A stretch of 64,000 nt of DNA, from NCBI GenBank assembly GCA_965216365.1, contig CBDCFT010000013.1, positions 211,760 through 275,759 of the forward strand, written 5' to 3'. A model generated the notes under the pieces. The model searched no databases. It worked only from the letters and a program-made list of their open reading frames with translations, and was not told the origin of the DNA. The position numbers and the translations under genes were made by a program. The DNA is from CBDCFT01 sp965216365. Lineage in GTDB: Bacteria; Pseudomonadota; Gammaproteobacteria; Arenicellales; CBDCFT01. Numbering within the stretch: position 1 is the stretch's first letter; every line of letters starts with the position of its first letter. This document shows, piece after piece, positions 1-8,094 of this stretch.

Positions 1-742
1 TGCAGCGGAGCCACAGGTTAACCGCGAAGTGGTCAAGGCCCTGGGTCAGATTGATCAACTGGAGTCGGAACTGCAGGAATTGCGCAACCTGGTTGAGATT
101 CAGCAATTTGAGTTGGAAAATCTGCGCCGCCAACAGAATGATTTGTATACCGATATCGACCGGCGTCTGACCGCGACTGAGAATATCGCACTGCAACCAC
201 AACAACCGTCTGTCAGCACTCAGTCCCCGGCTGTGGATACGCCGGCTGAATCTGCACAGGGCGATATTCCCGTAGTTGATTTGGAGCCGGGTGATACAAA
301 TGAAGAGGATGTTCCAACGACGGAACCTGCGGCAACCGTCGCCACGACTCAACCCTCATCGGCTGACGAGGCCTATCAACAAGGTTTTGAATTTTTAAAA
401 CAACGCCAGTATGCAGATGCGATCGAAGCCTTTGAAGATTTAATTTATCGCTTTCCCGATAGCGATCAAGCAGATGATGGCTATTACTGGATTGGCGAAG
501 CGCTTTACGTCACGCGTGACTATCAATCCGCGTTGGTGAATTTTGAGACTTTAGTTGAGCGTTACCCGGAGAGTGAACGAGTGCCGGAGGCGATACTGAA
601 AAAGGGTTATATCCAATACGAAACGCGCGCATATCCCGAAGCGCGCACGACACTCACCGAGCTGATTGAAAAGTACCCTGAGCATTATGTCGCACCCGCC
701 GCGCGTACTCGATTACAACTCATGACGAACCAGGGAAACTAA
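1..742 (+). CDS. cpoB: Tol-Pal system protein CpoB (YbgF), 5' end outside window
   Basis: The reading frame is open from the first bases of the window (a GTG at 29 is only an internal codon), so the signal peptide and true start lie upstream. The visible part starts with a heptad-rich coiled coil (about the first 50 residues), then a Pro/Thr/Glu-rich linker, then a C-terminal block of TPR-like repeats (motifs such as YADAIEAFEDLIYRFPDS and YQSALVNFETLVERYPES). This order, trimerising coiled coil followed by TPRs, is that of CpoB/YbgF, a periplasmic partner of TolA and PBP1B that coordinates outer-membrane constriction with septal peptidoglycan synthesis. In other proteobacteria it follows pal; that cannot be checked here. 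Confident family assignment. Confidence 0.9.
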   Translation, partial: AAEPQVNREVVKALGQIDQLESELQELRNLVEIQQFELENLRRQQNDLYTDIDRRLTATENIALQPQQPSVSTQSPAVDTPAESAQGDIPVVDLEPGDTNEEDVPTTEPAATVATTQPSSADEAYQQGFEFLKQRQYADAIEAFEDLIYRFPDSDQADDGYYWIGEALYVTRDYQSALVNFETLVERYPESERVPEAILKKGYIQYETRAYPEARTTLTELIEKYPEHYVAPAARTRLQLMTNQGN

Positions 743-805
743 CTCGTTTATCTTTCTTGTGCTTCGCCGTTTGTTGATGGCGCATCTGTTTTTAAAACCT
801 GGATC

Positions 806-2320
806 GTGACGCAGAATTCAACAGTTCGCGCCGCGGTTTGCGTGCGTAACCTGACTTACTCCCCCGCCGGGCATGCGCTATTTCGCGGTTTGAACTTAAT
901 CGTTGCACCCGGCGAATCGGTGGCTATTGTCGGTGTCAGTGGGTCAGGGAAAACGACATTACTGGAACTACTGCTCGCAAACCAGGAGCGCTCGTACTCA
1001 GGTCAGGTTAGGTTTGACAACGAACGTGCTGCGTTGGTGTTGCAAGACGGTGCGTTATTAGACCATCTAAACGTACTTGATAATCTGCGTTTAGTCAGTG
1101 TCTACGAAAAGCTCGGCCACAGTGATGAAGATTTATTGAGTTATCTTGCGCAACTCAACCTTCCAGGTGACTTCGCCCAACGGCGTGTGCATACACTAAG
1201 CGGCGGTGAGAAACGCCGCGTAGCTATAGCACGCGCTTTGGTCAGAAATCCCGATGTTTTATGTTTTGACGAACCGGACGCGGGTCTCGATCCGGCCAAT
1301 CGGCGGGATCTAGCGTTAGCGCTGAGGCAGTTAAACGAAAAAGATGGCAAAACAATTATCGTAGCAACACATGATTCGTTGTTGACAAGTTTGGTGGCGG
1401 ATAAAGTGTATTTTTTAAACGACGGTTTGTTGAAATTGGTTTTTGATTGGTCTGATTCGTCTCAGAATGTATCGAACGAAAGTACACGCCGCGAACAAAT
1501 CGAACGGCTGTATGAAAGTCAGTCCGACGATGAATCAGCAGGTCGCTCGCATTCGACTCATATCGAAACATCCATAGTGCCGGAACTACTAAAAGGTGCA
1601 GTCGCAACCATCGCCAGCGTTTTTAAGTGGAATCCGTCATGGCTGCACTATGCGCGTATCGCAGGCCGCTCCATTTTGTCGGCCTTCGTAACCGGCATCG
1701 TTTTTTATTTTCTCGTGGGTGCGATGTTAGGCGCGACAACAATAGTAGTTATAAAGAACGTCACCGAACATGCAATCAGCGGTCTCCTTGCGCTGGTCAT
1801 CAAACCCGATTTTGTATTACAACAATTAAACGGCATGTACATCGCCTATTTCGCACCTGCCATTGGCGGCATACTGTTCATCGCCCGCTCAGGCAGCATA
1901 ATGACTTCCTGGTTAGGCGCGTTGAGTTTCGGTAAACAATTACAAGCCCTGGGTTCGCTTGGCGTTAACCCCAACCTGTATCTGAGCAGTCCGATATTTT
2001 TGTCACTGGTAGTGAGCTATATATTGACCGTGTTTGTCTTTGGTGTCGGCATGTGGATTGGCAGCTTCATCACCGCCGAATATCTCTACGACATTTCCGG
2101 AGCTGCACGCATGCTGCTGGTGACACCGGATATGGTGACGTTCGCCAATGTTCAATATAAAACAGTTCTCTATGGAGTCGTGTCAGGACTCATGATTTGT
2201 ACATTAGGCATGGCGCGCAAACCCCACGTCGATGCCGTCGCCCGTCATACTACCCTGGTTATCATCCTCAGCACCGTGCTTATCGCAATTAGTGAATTGG
2301 GCTTTTCAGTGATTTCCTGA
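806..2320 (+). CDS. Fused ABC transporter: ATPase plus MlaE-like permease
   Basis: 504 residues with two halves. Residues 1-215 are an ABC ATPase: Walker A GVSGSGKTT near 43-51, signature LSGGEKRR near 131, Walker B followed by DEPDAGLD near 150, and a switch His in ATHDS. After a charged linker, residues about 275-504 form a membrane domain with 5-6 hydrophobic segments and the pattern GSIMTSWLGALSFGKQ...ALGSLGVNPNLYLSSP, which resembles the MlaE/YrbE permease signature of phospholipid or ABC lipid transport. In the classical Mla system MlaF and MlaE are separate proteins, so a single-chain fusion is notable. No MlaD, MlaC or MlaB gene follows. A GTG at 806 is the likely start; no strong ribosome site is visible. 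Substrate unknown; a lipid is an inference. Confidence 0.75.
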   Translation: MTQNSTVRAAVCVRNLTYSPAGHALFRGLNLIVAPGESVAIVGVSGSGKTTLLELLLANQERSYSGQVRFDNERAALVLQDGALLDHLNVLDNLRLVSVYEKLGHSDEDLLSYLAQLNLPGDFAQRRVHTLSGGEKRRVAIARALVRNPDVLCFDEPDAGLDPANRRDLALALRQLNEKDGKTIIVATHDSLLTSLVADKVYFLNDGLLKLVFDWSDSSQNVSNESTRREQIERLYESQSDDESAGRSHSTHIETSIVPELLKGAVATIASVFKWNPSWLHYARIAGRSILSAFVTGIVFYFLVGAMLGATTIVVIKNVTEHAISGLLALVIKPDFVLQQLNGMYIAYFAPAIGGILFIARSGSIMTSWLGALSFGKQLQALGSLGVNPNLYLSSPIFLSLVVSYILTVFVFGVGMWIGSFITAEYLYDISGAARMLLVTPDMVTFANVQYKTVLYGVVSGLMICTLGMARKPHVDAVARHTTLVIILSTVLIAISELGFSVIS

Positions 2321-2377
2321 GTGGTGAAGGCGAGAATCGCTGCACGAAAAGCCGCTAAATTTGACAGCAACCAGGCA

Positions 2378-2397
2378 GGCCGCGATAATCCGCGGCC
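2378..2397. terminator. GC-rich hairpin after the ABC gene
   Basis: A 7-bp perfect stem (GGCCGCG / CGCGGCC) with a 6-base loop lies 58 bases after the stop of the ABC gene. There is no T-tract after it, so it is at best a weak or Rho-assisted terminator. Confidence 0.3.
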
Positions 2398-2417
2398 CCG
2401 CCAAGTTTCTCAAACTT

Positions 2418-2466
2418 AGGGCATTAGATCAGTCAGTAGAGCGTCTTGATTTTTGTAGGTGGTCTC
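2418..2466 (+). pseudogene. Degenerate copy of the 5' part of tRNA-Lys
   Basis: This stretch aligns base for base with the first ~48 bases of the intact tRNA-Lys that begins 84 bases downstream: the D-arm (ATCAGTCAGTAGAGC against CTCAGTCGGTAGAGC) and the variable-region start (AGGTGGTC) are clearly conserved. The acceptor 5' strand is altered, the anticodon loop has lost its form, and no T-arm or matching acceptor 3' strand follows. It cannot fold as a tRNA. It is best read as a decayed tandem duplicate, or a scar of integration/recombination at the tRNA. Confidence 0.6.
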
Positions 2467-2501
2467 TACTAAGTTAGTGAACGGATATTGGTGAGAATAT
2501 A

Positions 2502-2577
2502 GGGGCGTTAGCTCAGTCGGTAGAGCATCTGACTTTTAATCAGGTGGTCGCAGGTTCGATCCCTGCACGCCCCACCA
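2502..2577 (+). tRNA. tRNA-Lys (anticodon UUU)
   Basis: A complete 76-nt cloverleaf including encoded CCA. The acceptor stem is GGGGCGT paired with ACGCCCC, the D-loop has the TAGCTCAGTCGGTAGAGC form, the anticodon stem TCTGA/TCAGG encloses the loop CTTTTAA with anticodon TTT, and the T-arm contains GGTTCGATCC. Discriminator A is followed by CCA at 2575-2577. Confidence 0.97.
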
Positions 2578-2610
2578 CTAAAAACCATATCAATCATAAA
2601 GTTAGTAACT

Positions 2611-2790
2611 TTATTGGCTAACCACTTTTTGCCTTAACAACACCAGTGCCGGAGTTTTGCCGGACTTTCCCCGGCAAACACGATTGGCAGCCTCGATAAG
2701 CTCTTCCAGTTCCGGCGTTCAGTGGTGTGCGGTAATGTCTTTTGAATAGCGAGCAAATCCGAATAGTATTTTGTTAAATCAGCGTTCGAA
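2611..2790 (-). pseudogene. Remnant of a tyrosine integrase C-terminus (tentative)
   Basis: On the minus strand, about 33 bases past the tRNA-Lys, one frame reads TPELEELIEAANRVC, then RGKSGKTPALVLLRQK, and stops at 2611. From memory this resembles the extreme C-terminus of some phage-type tyrosine integrases (patterns like YSAxELxxLIxAANxVC...SRKTPAL). A stop codon precedes it in frame, and a neighbouring frame carries ADLTKYYS, which would be the expected preceding motif, so the piece is frameshifted and truncated. Its position facing a tRNA gene fits an integration remnant. The identification rests on about 35 residues and could be wrong. The rest of the 2578-2995 gap shows no gene. Confidence 0.35.
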
Positions 2791-2995
2791 ATTGAACAGA
2801 TCATAAAAATAAATTCAATTGTAACCATCTGATTTATAATGTTAATGGAGTAGCTTTGGAAAATAAAAGTTGTTCATTTTTTCGATGCTGATAGTGTTAA
2901 CTTTTCAACACTGATTGACACTTGTTGCCACTCGAAGAGTGTCAGTCGCTCGACTATTGCACTAAACTAGACAAAAAAATACGCGCATTAAAATC

Positions 2996-4573
2996 ATGTA
3001 CGCACTGCTGCTATTGCTCGCCTTCCTTTCGGGTCTATTGTTCCGGTATCTCGGGTTTCCTCCACTGCTCGGCTACTTAATTACCGGGTTTGTCGCTCAT
3101 TCTTTGGGCATTTCCAGTGCCGAGGATATTCAACCATTTGCTGACCTTGGAATCACGTTGCTCTTATTTACCATCGGTTTAAAGCTTGACCTGAAGAAGC
3201 TCGCTGCCCCACAGGTTTGGGGTGTGGCGGGAATCCAGATGGTTATTTCAATATTGCTGTTTGCGCCAGCCATCATGTTGCTGGTGGCTTGGATTCCTTC
3301 GCTGGGGTTTCAAGACAGTAAAGTGGCGTGGACATTGGCGTTTGCACTTTCTTTCTCCAGTACCGTCTTTGCAGTCAAGATTTTCGACACACGCGGCGAA
3401 AGCACATCGTTGCACGCCACTATCGCCATCGGTATTTTGATTGTTCAAGACCTGATTGCAGTTGTTTATCTTGTGTTCACCTCCGGAAAAATCCCAAGTA
3501 TCTATAGCCTCGTCCTGCTCCTGCTACCGCTGGCTCGACCTTTTCTGCTCTCCATGCTTAAGCGTGTCGGTCATGGTGAACTATTGCTTCTGTTTGGCAT
3601 TGGCGCCGCATTGGGGGCTTACGAGTTGTTTGAATTGGTTGGCCTCAAAGGCGGTCTTGGTGCCCTGGTCTTTGGCGTGCTGATGGGCAATACCGCTAAA
3701 TCCGATGAACTTTACAAGGCGTTGGTGCAGCTCAAGGATCTGTTTCTGATCGGATTCTTCCTGATGATAGGATTCTACGGCTTTCCTTCCGCACAGATGT
3801 GGTTGATGGCCGTTTTGCTTTGCGTCCTGCTCCTATTGCGACCGGTCATATATGTCGTATTGTTTATGGTATTCAAACTACGTGCGCGAACTGCGTTTTT
3901 GTCGGGATTCTCCCTGTTCAATTACAGCGAATTTGGTTTGATCGTTGCCGCTATCGCCCTCGAGGCCGGCGTACTGTCGAACGAATGGCTGACCACTATT
4001 GCGGTGGCAATGGCACTTTCGTTTTTTATCTCCACACCTATTAACACCCGGATTCACTCTTTATACGCGCATAGGTTTAGTTGGGCGGTGAATCACGAAC
4101 GCACCGAAAAACTCCCGGTAGAACAATTTCCCGACCTTGGCGATGTTTCCATTGCTGTCATGGGTATGGGCCGTGTCGGTCTCGGCGCCTATCAATATCT
4201 GGAAGAGTTACATCCGGAAAAAATTGTCGGAGTCGAGGAAAGTGAAACTAAAGCCAGACAATTGGCAGACGATGGATATCGTAGCGTGCACGGCGACGCA
4301 ACCGACCAGGCATTTTGGCTACATACCAAGCTTAATCAATGCGAACGAATATTCATTTGCCTGACCAACCATCGGGAGAATTTGTACGTTGTAAATCTCG
4401 CCCGGGAGAATGGGTTTAAAGGAGATATCGCCGTCATTTCGAGGTTTCCGGACCAGGCCCGCGAACTCCAGGAACTCGGTTGCGTGTCATTCAACCTTTA
4501 CGCGGAGGCGGGGCGAGGTTTTGCAGAAGACGCCAACAATCGCATGAATGAAAAGCGTCAAGCGATGGCGTGA
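2996..4573 (+). CDS. KefB-like monovalent cation:proton antiporter with RCK domain
   Basis: 525 residues. The first ~360 residues carry 11-13 hydrophobic segments in the CPA2 arrangement, including ALSFSSTVFAVKIF and GVLMGNT, and match the Na+/H+ exchanger fold of Kef proteins. After a short linker, residues about 382-500 form a TrkA-N/RCK nucleotide-binding domain with the Rossmann motif GMGRVG followed by an acidic strand end (IVGVEE) and DATDQAFW. Such proteins exchange K+ or Na+ for protons across the inner membrane and are gated by NAD(H) or glutathione adducts. The C-terminus is shorter than in E. coli KefB/KefC, and no KefF/KefG partner is adjacent. ATG start in a long AT-rich leader; monocistronic as far as can be seen. 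Confidence 0.85.
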   Translation: MYALLLLLAFLSGLLFRYLGFPPLLGYLITGFVAHSLGISSAEDIQPFADLGITLLLFTIGLKLDLKKLAAPQVWGVAGIQMVISILLFAPAIMLLVAWIPSLGFQDSKVAWTLAFALSFSSTVFAVKIFDTRGESTSLHATIAIGILIVQDLIAVVYLVFTSGKIPSIYSLVLLLLPLARPFLLSMLKRVGHGELLLLFGIGAALGAYELFELVGLKGGLGALVFGVLMGNTAKSDELYKALVQLKDLFLIGFFLMIGFYGFPSAQMWLMAVLLCVLLLLRPVIYVVLFMVFKLRARTAFLSGFSLFNYSEFGLIVAAIALEAGVLSNEWLTTIAVAMALSFFISTPINTRIHSLYAHRFSWAVNHERTEKLPVEQFPDLGDVSIAVMGMGRVGLGAYQYLEELHPEKIVGVEESETKARQLADDGYRSVHGDATDQAFWLHTKLNQCERIFICLTNHRENLYVVNLARENGFKGDIAVISRFPDQARELQELGCVSFNLYAEAGRGFAEDANNRMNEKRQAMA

Positions 4574-5143
4574 TTAGGATCAGGATCAACGAAGTTAATC
4601 CGCATAGGGTGCGGTGAGTTTTGAACCGCAGCAATCGTGGATTTACAGTTTGTGCCTTCAAATCATGTTCAAAACTACAAATTTTGTAATCATTTTGCGT
4701 TGATGTACATCTGCTAGCAAAACTCTTGAACGAAGTCGAATTTACTCTCGATCTCGTATAGCGTTTCAAAAGTCGCAGTTTATTTGTCGGTTTGTCCAGA
4801 AGTCAGGACTAGGAACAAGACACCTTTACCATCAGTAATTTGATTCATAAGTCGATAGCGAAGTTATTATTGACTTTGCTATTAGAAGTGAAAATTTATT
4901 CTCAACATACATCTTTTGCTCACGAAGTCGGGGGAATTTAGCCCACAATTTGCGTCATTTGACCCAATTGTCGAGACGGTTTGATTCTTACAAATTTTTG
5001 TTTGCTAATTGAGTGTATATTTAAGAAAATTATAGCTAACTATATTGCTCGATTCGTTTTATTGCTCATTTGAGTACGAGAGAACAAGTTAATCCGTTCC
5101 TTGTTAGGCGAGTACACAAAATTTTTAAACAGAATAACTATTG
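4574..5143. other. AT-rich intergenic region, no gene seen
   Basis: About 570 bases between the antiporter and the first Ser-Ser-Gly lipoprotein. It is AT-rich with many stops in all frames. One minus-strand open frame overlaps the antiporter end but shows no family pattern, so I do not call it. It probably holds the promoter of the lipoprotein gene; no convincing -24/-12 or operator motif was found. Confidence 0.6.
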
Positions 5144-5791
5144 ATGAATAAAGGCAAGCGGCTACTACTAAAACTCAGTTTACTGACCGGTGGGCTTCCA
5201 TGGTGGTTAACGGGTTGTGGAGGTGGTAGTACTTCATCCGGCGGAATTGCCGGAACGGGAATAACCAAGCTCCGTGGTAATGTGCTGTCTAATAATGTAA
5301 CAGGCAGTGTCAGTGGAATAGCCGTTTCTGCTGGAGGTAAAAGTACGACAACAAACGCCGCCGGTGCTTTCAATTTACCCGACGCTCCGTCCGGTCCATT
5401 GAATGTGGTTTTTAATACGAGTGGTGTAAAGTCTTCAATTCGCGTAAACGCACCTAGCGGTGGTTCAGTCGTACTTAAAAATGTAAGAATAAACGGCACT
5501 GTCGCAACGGCAGATGATGTGATAGAGACACCCGCTCCCAGTGGTTCGTCGGGTAGCAGCGGGTCTTCAGGTTCATCAGGCAGCGGTGGGTCGTCCGGGT
5601 CAAGCGGCTCTTCGGGTTCGTCCGGCAGTGGCGGGTCGTCCGGATCGGGTGGTACATCCGGTACTGGTGGTACATCAGGTACATCTGGATCTGGAGGATC
5701 GTCCGGGTCAAGCGGCTCTTCAGGTTCGTCCGGCAGTGGCGGGTCGTCCGGTTCGTCGGGTTCCAGTGGAGATGATGACGACGACGATTAG
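5144..5791 (+). CDS. Ser-Ser-Gly repeat lipoprotein with poly-Asp tail (copy 1)
   Basis: About 215 residues. The N-terminus MNKGKRLLLKLSLL... ends in the lipobox LTGC, so it should be a lipoprotein with a mature Cys near residue 25. Next comes GGGSTSSGGIAGTGIT and a ~95-residue domain that looks like a carboxypeptidase-regulatory or transthyretin-like beta-sandwich (GNVLSNNVTGSVSGIAVSAGG, TTTNAAGAFNLPDAP). Residues from ~132 onward are almost pure S/G repeats (SSG, GSG, TGG), and the protein ends in six Asp. The ATG at 5144 is preferred over the TTG just before it. The divergent-partner copy at 8095 shares only the lipobox, repeats and Asp tail. Function unknown; the repeats offer dozens of Ser acceptors for the glycosyltransferase encoded next door (inference). 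Confidence 0.75.
   Translation: MNKGKRLLLKLSLLTGGLPWWLTGCGGGSTSSGGIAGTGITKLRGNVLSNNVTGSVSGIAVSAGGKSTTTNAAGAFNLPDAPSGPLNVVFNTSGVKSSIRVNAPSGGSVVLKNVRINGTVATADDVIETPAPSGSSGSSGSSGSSGSGGSSGSSGSSGSSGSGGSSGSGGTSGTGGTSGTSGSGGSSGSSGSSGSSGSGGSSGSSGSSGDDDDDD
5538..5769 (+). repeat. Ser-Ser-Gly coding repeat tract (copy 1)
   Basis: Degenerate 9-base repeats such as TCGTCCGGG and AGTGGCGGG encode S-S-G and S-G-G triplets. Longer internal duplications are visible (the stretch near 5596-5640 recurs near 5706-5750), consistent with expansion by slippage or recombination. Confidence 0.8.
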
Positions 5792-5871
5792 GCCATTTAT
5801 TGGTTACAGAAAAAAAGCGCTCTACGCTGATTTGCTTGTCTCTGATTTCCTAGTCCAGAGGTTTGGGGTAT

Positions 5872-7017
5872 TCAATTTGCACTGTTATAGTTTGCACTGT
5901 TATTAAGTGTCATTACACTGTTAATTCCGCGAATGACCATTTCCGGGGTGATTGATTTGCTGCATTCGAATTCTCTGTTAGTTCCTTTGTGACGAGGACA
6001 CCAATTCCAATCACCGCGATCAAAACTATATTGCGTATCATTCCAACAGCCTGTACACGCGTCGGAATTGAAAACTCTTTCGCAGTTCTGTGTGAATTCT
6101 GTATACGGCTCACTAAACCCTGCAATGAGTACGACGGGTTTTCCAACGGCCCAGGCTAACCACGACAATCCTGACCCTAACCCGATAAAGAACTCGCAGT
6201 TCGATAGCTGTTCGATTCGTTCGGTGATAGGTCGATCCCCTGTCCGATCAATTATTCGGTTGAGAGTGGAGTCTTCTTTCTGAATAACCATTGTTTCTAA
6301 ACCGTTTTGTTTTAGATAGTCAACAATGATCTGCCACCCTTGCGGGTAAAGCCAAAACTTGCATTGTGCTGTCGAAGCGGTGCCAATGCATACATAGGGT
6401 CGCTGAACATCGTCGGAAGCGTTCTTAACCGGCGTGAGAACGGGGCGGTCCTCGAAAAAAGGGATGCCTAGAATGTCCGCTGCAACCTGACCCAAGGGTA
6501 ATGTTCGGGGATCACTGGGGTGATGCCATGGCGTATTAGTAAAATAATATCCAATATTGTATGTCGCATAGCAGTTTTCTACTCTGCTGTTCGGGTCAAT
6601 GAAGTTCAACTTTGGGTACGCAGGCTCATCAAAGAGGCTTTTCCAAAACTGGGAAACATATATCCGGCTATTAGGGTGTTGTTCTGCGAATCGTTGAATT
6701 TGCGGTATCCACGCTAAGGTATCACCCAGGCTTTTTGAATCGATATTTATTCGAATGGTTTTGTTTTTTAAATCGAACCGATGTTCGAAAACTTTCTTTG
6801 CGTTATTTCTAAATACCTGTAGCTTCCAGTTGGCATAATACTTTCTATGTGCTCGCGTCCATTGATTCCCTTGAATCTGTGCTTCGTGAACGATGGTATT
6901 GTCATCCAGCATAACCACTCGATGCAGGTCAGCGTTCTCCACGATTTCAACACATGGACCGTCGTTGAAATCAATTCGAATTTCGGGTGTTGGCTTGAAG
7001 AAATCGAGTAACGACAT
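5872..7017 (-). CDS. TibC/AAH-type protein O-heptosyltransferase
   Basis: 381 residues matching the autotransporter heptosyltransferase (BAHT) family: an N-terminal beta domain (IRIDFNDGPCVEI, VVMLDDNTIVHEA, KLQVFRNNAKKVFEH), then a GT9-like GT-B core with DTLAWIPQIQRFAEQHP, NIGYYF, PRTLPLGQVAADILGI, and a C-terminal Cys cluster at about C321, C324, C340, C352 (C-x2-C-x15-C-x11-C) like the iron site of TibC. Known members transfer heptose from ADP-heptose to Ser of autotransporter passengers. No autotransporter is encoded nearby; the neighbours are two Ser-Ser-Gly lipoproteins, which I propose as acceptors. It starts at an ATG that overlaps the upstream stop (TAATG), so it is translationally coupled to the DUF6502-like gene. 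The last codons contain a 15-base tandem duplication (5876-5903). Confidence 0.8.
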   Translation of the reverse strand: MSLLDFFKPTPEIRIDFNDGPCVEIVENADLHRVVMLDDNTIVHEAQIQGNQWTRAHRKYYANWKLQVFRNNAKKVFEHRFDLKNKTIRINIDSKSLGDTLAWIPQIQRFAEQHPNSRIYVSQFWKSLFDEPAYPKLNFIDPNSRVENCYATYNIGYYFTNTPWHHPSDPRTLPLGQVAADILGIPFFEDRPVLTPVKNASDDVQRPYVCIGTASTAQCKFWLYPQGWQIIVDYLKQNGLETMVIQKEDSTLNRIIDRTGDRPITERIEQLSNCEFFIGLGSGLSWLAWAVGKPVVLIAGFSEPYTEFTQNCERVFNSDACTGCWNDTQYSFDRGDWNWCPRHKGTNREFECSKSITPEMVIRGINSVMTLNNSANYNSAN

Positions 7018-7898
7018 TAGCCTTTCTTTTCAATATTTTTTGGACGATCTTGGTTTGCATCCTGATCATCGTTGTCCCCTTCATCCTCTGAATAGCAATA
7101 AGCACCCAGCCTGAATCGATAGGTATTGTCCTCACGGCCTTGATCCGCGTCCGCAAGCGTCGCGGCTTTTGCATAGACTGACTTAAGCATTTCCATGGCG
7201 CTGTCATCTGTGAATTTCTTCAAGGTTTCGATCGATTCTGAGGTTAATCCTTCTTGAAATGCACTTCTCTCAAAAAACGGCGCCTTGTTGGTCTGGAGAT
7301 TGTTGGTCGCCGCTGCCAGATGGTCATGGATATGTTGTCCAAAGTAATCAATGAGTTCATTAATATGTTTATCGGGTTTATACGCATTTGACAGTAGTTC
7401 CAGTTTTCCGCTTGCCGTGACTTTAACCATACCTTTGTCGATAAGGTCATCAAGTAAGGTACGTGGTCGTACATCACTGCTTGCAATATTGGCGAGTTCT
7501 TCGAAATCAGCCGGGTCGTTCCCCTCACTGATGCGATCAAGTTTGCGTGGAGCACCCCGTTTATCGAGGAAGCGTGGATTTGTTATCCATTCGGCTATCA
7601 GCTTTGTATTAGGGGAGACTTTCAATGTGGCGGGGTCACTCGGCAGTGGCTGTTGCCTTAGTTCTTTCACATATCTTCTGGCCAGACCTGTAAGCACACT
7701 GATTCGACTATCACTAAGCGGTTTTCGGTTCTTGCCATATTCCTGTTCGACAAGGTTTACATAAAGTGGTCGAATAATTTGGATAAGTCGAACATAGGTA
7801 AATCCTCTCGATACTAAATATCGGACAAGCGGACGTAGCAAGCGTGTTAAAGCCCGTATTAAATGCTCGTCTTCTTCATTAGTCCCTTGTTTACCCAT
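7017..7898 (-). CDS. DUF6502-like protein
   Basis: 293 residues from the preferred start MGKQGTNEEDEHLIRAL; the frame stays open to 8072, but that extension covers the divergent promoter region and adds 58 residues with no family character. The protein has the pattern LIRALTRLLRPLVRYLVSRGFTYVRLIQIIRPLYVNLVEQEY followed by RISVLTGLARRYVKEL, and a winged-helix-like middle, which I recognise as the DUF6502 family (uncharacterised, possibly HTH). No signal peptide, so probably cytoplasmic. It is the first gene of an operon with the heptosyltransferase and is divergent from the second Ser-Ser-Gly lipoprotein. A regulatory role is possible but not shown. The C-terminus is acidic and then basic. Confidence 0.65.
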   Translation of the reverse strand: MGKQGTNEEDEHLIRALTRLLRPLVRYLVSRGFTYVRLIQIIRPLYVNLVEQEYGKNRKPLSDSRISVLTGLARRYVKELRQQPLPSDPATLKVSPNTKLIAEWITNPRFLDKRGAPRKLDRISEGNDPADFEELANIASSDVRPRTLLDDLIDKGMVKVTASGKLELLSNAYKPDKHINELIDYFGQHIHDHLAAATNNLQTNKAPFFERSAFQEGLTSESIETLKKFTDDSAMEMLKSVYAKAATLADADQGREDNTYRFRLGAYCYSEDEGDNDDQDANQDRPKNIEKKG

Positions 7899-8094
7899 AT
7901 GTCTTGCTATTTTAACTCGCGACGATATTGCTGAACTTTTCAAATATTCGATAATTATATCTTGAAATGGAATAAAGTTCCATTTATAGTACTTCCATCT
8001 GAAAATCGGCTTCTGTTCATAACAATGCAGAGTTCCTTGAAAGCTGGAGATTTTTGGACTGAATTCAAACATTCACTACTAAAGAGGTAATGTG

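Noticed and set aside
4491..4769. Minus-strand open frame of 92 codons overlapping the antiporter end
   Set aside because: Low-complexity composition, no ribosome site, no recognisable motif.
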